From the NCBI GenBank assembly GCA_934271655.1, contig CAKQRW010000045.1:1-24678 (forward strand): a stretch of 24,678 nt of DNA. Direction: 5' to 3'. Position numbers and translations under genes: made by a program. This DNA is from an uncultured Bacteroidaceae bacterium (lineage in GTDB: Bacteria > Bacteroidota > Bacteroidia > Bacteroidales > Bacteroidaceae). The notes under the pieces were generated by a model, which did not search any database, was not told the origin of the DNA, and saw only the letters and a program-made list of their open reading frames with translations. Shown here piece by piece: positions 22,474 through 24,678 of this stretch (position 1 is its first letter; every line of letters starts with the position of its first letter).

Positions 22474-24449
22474 TAACAACAGCTATACTTATTCTTGCTG
22501 CAATAGCGCCGGCAGACACCACCTTCTCTCTGAATCGAGACATCGATGAGGTAGTAGTGGTGTCTGCTGCGCATTCAGGGGGCAAGCGTTCCGCCAAGGG
22601 ACAGACGGCGAGCGTGGAGGAGCATCTCGCCCAGCTCGACAAGGTCAGCCTGATACGCCGAGGCACGTATGCCTTGGAGCCTGTGGTGAACAACATGCAG
22701 ACAGAGCGTCTGTCCACTACCATCGACGGCATGAAGATATTCTATGCCTGCACCGACAAGATGGATCCTGTGACATCGTATGTGGAGAGCGGCAACCTGC
22801 AGAGCATCAGCCTCAATTCCGGACTCGACGGCAATCCGCAGGCCACTGGCAACATAGGCGGCAGCCTCGACCTGAAGCTGCGCAAGGTGGGCTTTGACAA
22901 TGACGCTTTCCGTCTCAATGTGAATGCGGGACACGAATGGAACGGGCACCTGCAGGTGTATGGAGCCGACGCGGCTCTGTCGTCTCACCGCTTCTATACC
23001 AATTTCGGTTCCTTCTACCGCCATGCCGGCAACTATAAGGCTGGCGGCGGCAGGAGCGTGAGTTTCTCGCAGTTCCAGAAGGTCAACGCCTTTGCCAATG
23101 TGGGCTTCAGGCTGGCTGAGAGGCACACGCTGGAAGGCTCCTTCATATATGACAAGGCGACAGATGTGGGTTATCCTGCCCTCAACATGGATGTAAAGAA
23201 GGCGGAAGGGATAATAGGGTCGCTGGCTTACAAATGGGCTCTGCCAGAGCGCAACGGCTGGCTGCCGTCGTGGGAGACAAAGCTTTACTACAATCACATC
23301 ACGCATGTGATGGACGACACGAAGCGGCCCGACGTGGAGATTCACATGGACATGCCTGGCAAGAGCCAGACGGGAGGCTTGTACAGCCTGCTGCGCGGCA
23401 CGAATGGCAGGCACGACGCGTCTGTCAATTACGACCTGTATTACAACAGGCTCTTCGCCGACATGACGATGTATCCTGGAGGAGCCGCACCGATGTATAT
23501 GGTCACATGGCCTGATGTGGGCACTCTCAACACGGGTCTGGCCCTTAATGACAATGTGCTGCTGGGCCATGACCAGTCTGTGCGCCTCTCTGCCAAGCTC
23601 GCATGGCAGACGCAGAGGCTCAACAGCCAGGAGGGCTATGAGGCTCTCAGGGTCTTCTTTCCTGGCATGGAGAAAGAGTATCAGCAGACCACAGGGCGTG
23701 TGGCGGCAGGATATGCGTGGAATCCCGGACGGTGGACCCTGGACATAGGGGCCGGATGGGGCAGCAGGGCACCGTCGGTGACTGAGGCTTACGGATATTA
23801 TCTCAACAACACGTTTGACCAGTATGACTACATAGGCAATCCGCATCTCAAGAACGAGTCGGCTGTGGAGCTTAACGCTTCTCTGAAGTATTCCGTCCCG
23901 TCGTCGCTCTCCATCTCGCTCGATGCCGACGCTTTCCTCTTCTCCAACTACATCATTGGCGAGTTTGAGCGCAGGCTGTCGCCCATGACGGTGGGGGCTG
24001 ATGGCGTGAAGGTCTACCAGAACGAGGACGATGTGCGCATCGTCAACACGTCGCTTTCTGCCGACTGGCAGATGAACCGCCAGTTCAAGTGGCATGCCAG
24101 GCTCTCGTATGCCGTGGGCAAGGAAGGCTCTGACAACCTGCCTCTCATAGCTCCTTTCGCTTACGAGACAAGGCTGCAATGGCAGCGTGGCGGCATAGGC
24201 GCCCAGGCTGAGCTGGTGGGCAATGCGCGCCAGTCAAGCTACGGGGCTAAGTTTGGCGAGACTGCCACGCCTGCTTATGCTATCGTGAACCTTAACGCAC
24301 ACTACGCCTTCAGGTGGACGGACACGTCGGTGACGGTGAGGGCTGGTGTGGAAAACCTGCTGGACAAGTCGTATTCCACTTATTCCGACTGGAACAAGAT
24401 TCCGCAGAAGGGACGCAACATATACTTCAATGTGGGTGTGTCGCTCTGA
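22470..24449 (+). CDS. TonB-dependent receptor, OprC/NosA-like, putative copper
   Basis: Outer-membrane receptor, 659 aa, without a CarboxypepD domain. A short signal peptide probably ends at APA before DTTF; the TonB-box-like stretch IDEVVVVSA lies at 25-33. In the plug, C94-TDK-M98 (FYACTDKMDPVTSYVESGNLQSI) gives CxxxM. In the barrel, H279-V-M281 (NHITHVMDD) gives HxM. This CxxxM plus HxM pattern, at a spacing of about 185 residues, is the copper site described for Pseudomonas aeruginosa OprC. A further Met/His cluster, EIHMDMPGKSQTGG, follows. The barrel region RAPSVTEAYGYYLNNTFDQYDYIGNPHLKNES is typical of this receptor group, and the C-terminus ends IYFNVGVSL. It is the last gene of the susD unit and overlaps the upstream lipoprotein by ATGA. 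Confidence 0.9.
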   Translation: MITTAILILAAIAPADTTFSLNRDIDEVVVVSAAHSGGKRSAKGQTASVEEHLAQLDKVSLIRRGTYALEPVVNNMQTERLSTTIDGMKIFYACTDKMDPVTSYVESGNLQSISLNSGLDGNPQATGNIGGSLDLKLRKVGFDNDAFRLNVNAGHEWNGHLQVYGADAALSSHRFYTNFGSFYRHAGNYKAGGGRSVSFSQFQKVNAFANVGFRLAERHTLEGSFIYDKATDVGYPALNMDVKKAEGIIGSLAYKWALPERNGWLPSWETKLYYNHITHVMDDTKRPDVEIHMDMPGKSQTGGLYSLLRGTNGRHDASVNYDLYYNRLFADMTMYPGGAAPMYMVTWPDVGTLNTGLALNDNVLLGHDQSVRLSAKLAWQTQRLNSQEGYEALRVFFPGMEKEYQQTTGRVAAGYAWNPGRWTLDIGAGWGSRAPSVTEAYGYYLNNTFDQYDYIGNPHLKNESAVELNASLKYSVPSSLSISLDADAFLFSNYIIGEFERRLSPMTVGADGVKVYQNEDDVRIVNTSLSADWQMNRQFKWHARLSYAVGKEGSDNLPLIAPFAYETRLQWQRGGIGAQAELVGNARQSSYGAKFGETATPAYAIVNLNAHYAFRWTDTSVTVRAGVENLLDKSYSTYSDWNKIPQKGRNIYFNVGVSL

Positions 24450-24498
24450 CACGTGATGGCAAGAAAATGGGGGGCTGAGGATAATAAATGACGGCATC

Positions 24499-24580
24499 GC
24501 CACGTTAATTAAAGTGGCACGGCACCATGAAAAGTGGCACGGCACCGTGAAGAGTGGACTGTCTTTGTGGATATGGCACG
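24499..24580. repeat. Hairpin plus direct repeats, period about 20
   Basis: GCCAC (24499-24503) pairs with GTGGC (24514-24518) around a TTAATTAA-containing loop. AGTGGCACGGCACC(A/G)TGAA then occurs at 24513 and 24533, with decayed copies at 24553 (AGTGGACT) and about 24574 (TGGCACG). GCACC followed by TGAA also occurs in the array at 18182. The rest of 24450-24678 shows no gene; the last 90 bases are AT-rich. Confidence 0.8.
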
Positions 24581-24678
24581 CCGCCACATGGTGTGATGCA
24601 CTAAATAGTGTTTGCTGAATAATATTCAACTAACTGATGATTAAGTTTTTATAATAGTATTTGCTTGCGTATTTAACA

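Noticed and set aside
22575..24179. 534-aa minus-strand frame opposite the TonB receptor
   Set aside because: It is a shadow of GC-rich codons in the receptor gene; its translation has no domain-like features, and the plus frame has clear receptor motifs.

Overview
The window looks like chromosomal DNA from a Bacteroidota species, most likely order Bacteroidales and possibly Prevotella-like. It carries a SusC/SusD pair, lipoprotein signals with an acidic patch after the lipobox cysteine, and several promoters with the Bacteroidota -7 box TAnnTTTG. Most starts lack a Shine-Dalgarno sequence. The genus is an inference.

Layout. (1) 131-5277, minus strand: a tight five-gene operon running UDP-glucuronate decarboxylase-like, UDP-galactopyranose mutase (glf), short LanC-like protein, GT4 glycosyltransferase with an extra C-terminal domain, and GT7C-type glycosyltransferase. 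The last three joins are ATGA stop/start overlaps. The genes supply UDP-xylose and UDP-galactofuranose type donors and two transferases, and the LanC-like protein hints at a peptide-linked glycan. A divergent AraC-type regulator (5472-6440) shares the upstream promoter region. (2) 6792-10162, minus strand: two PLP enzymes of sulfur amino acid metabolism flank a LuxR-type response regulator. (3) 10163-10710: structured intergenic DNA with divergent promoters, a 21-bp perfect hairpin and a possible plus-strand small RNA. (4) 10711-11613: a lone GT2 glycosyltransferase. (5) 11820-12932: an unrecognised 370-aa protein. (6) 13509-24449: an outer-membrane uptake locus, probably for copper or a copper complex. 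It contains a PstS-like periplasmic protein and SusC as one unit ending in an intrinsic terminator, then an antisense two-gene island, then SusD, a lipoprotein with two Met/His motifs, and an OprC-like TonB receptor with the CxxxM and HxM copper-ligand pattern.

The two halves of the uptake locus have matching promoters: TACCA-N6-TGGTA followed by TGCAATAT, with exactly the same 46-base gap to an identical TAACTTTGCACTCGAAAT block. This argues for one regulon, split when the island came to lie between susC and susD.

At least four intergenic regions share an unusual architecture: a hairpin whose right arm is then repeated in decaying direct copies at about 11, 20 or 22-23 bp spacing. The sequences differ between sites but the layout is the same. 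Together with the split copper-type locus and the LanC-like/glycosyltransferase operon, these are the points most worth following up. All calls come from reading the sequence; no searches were run.
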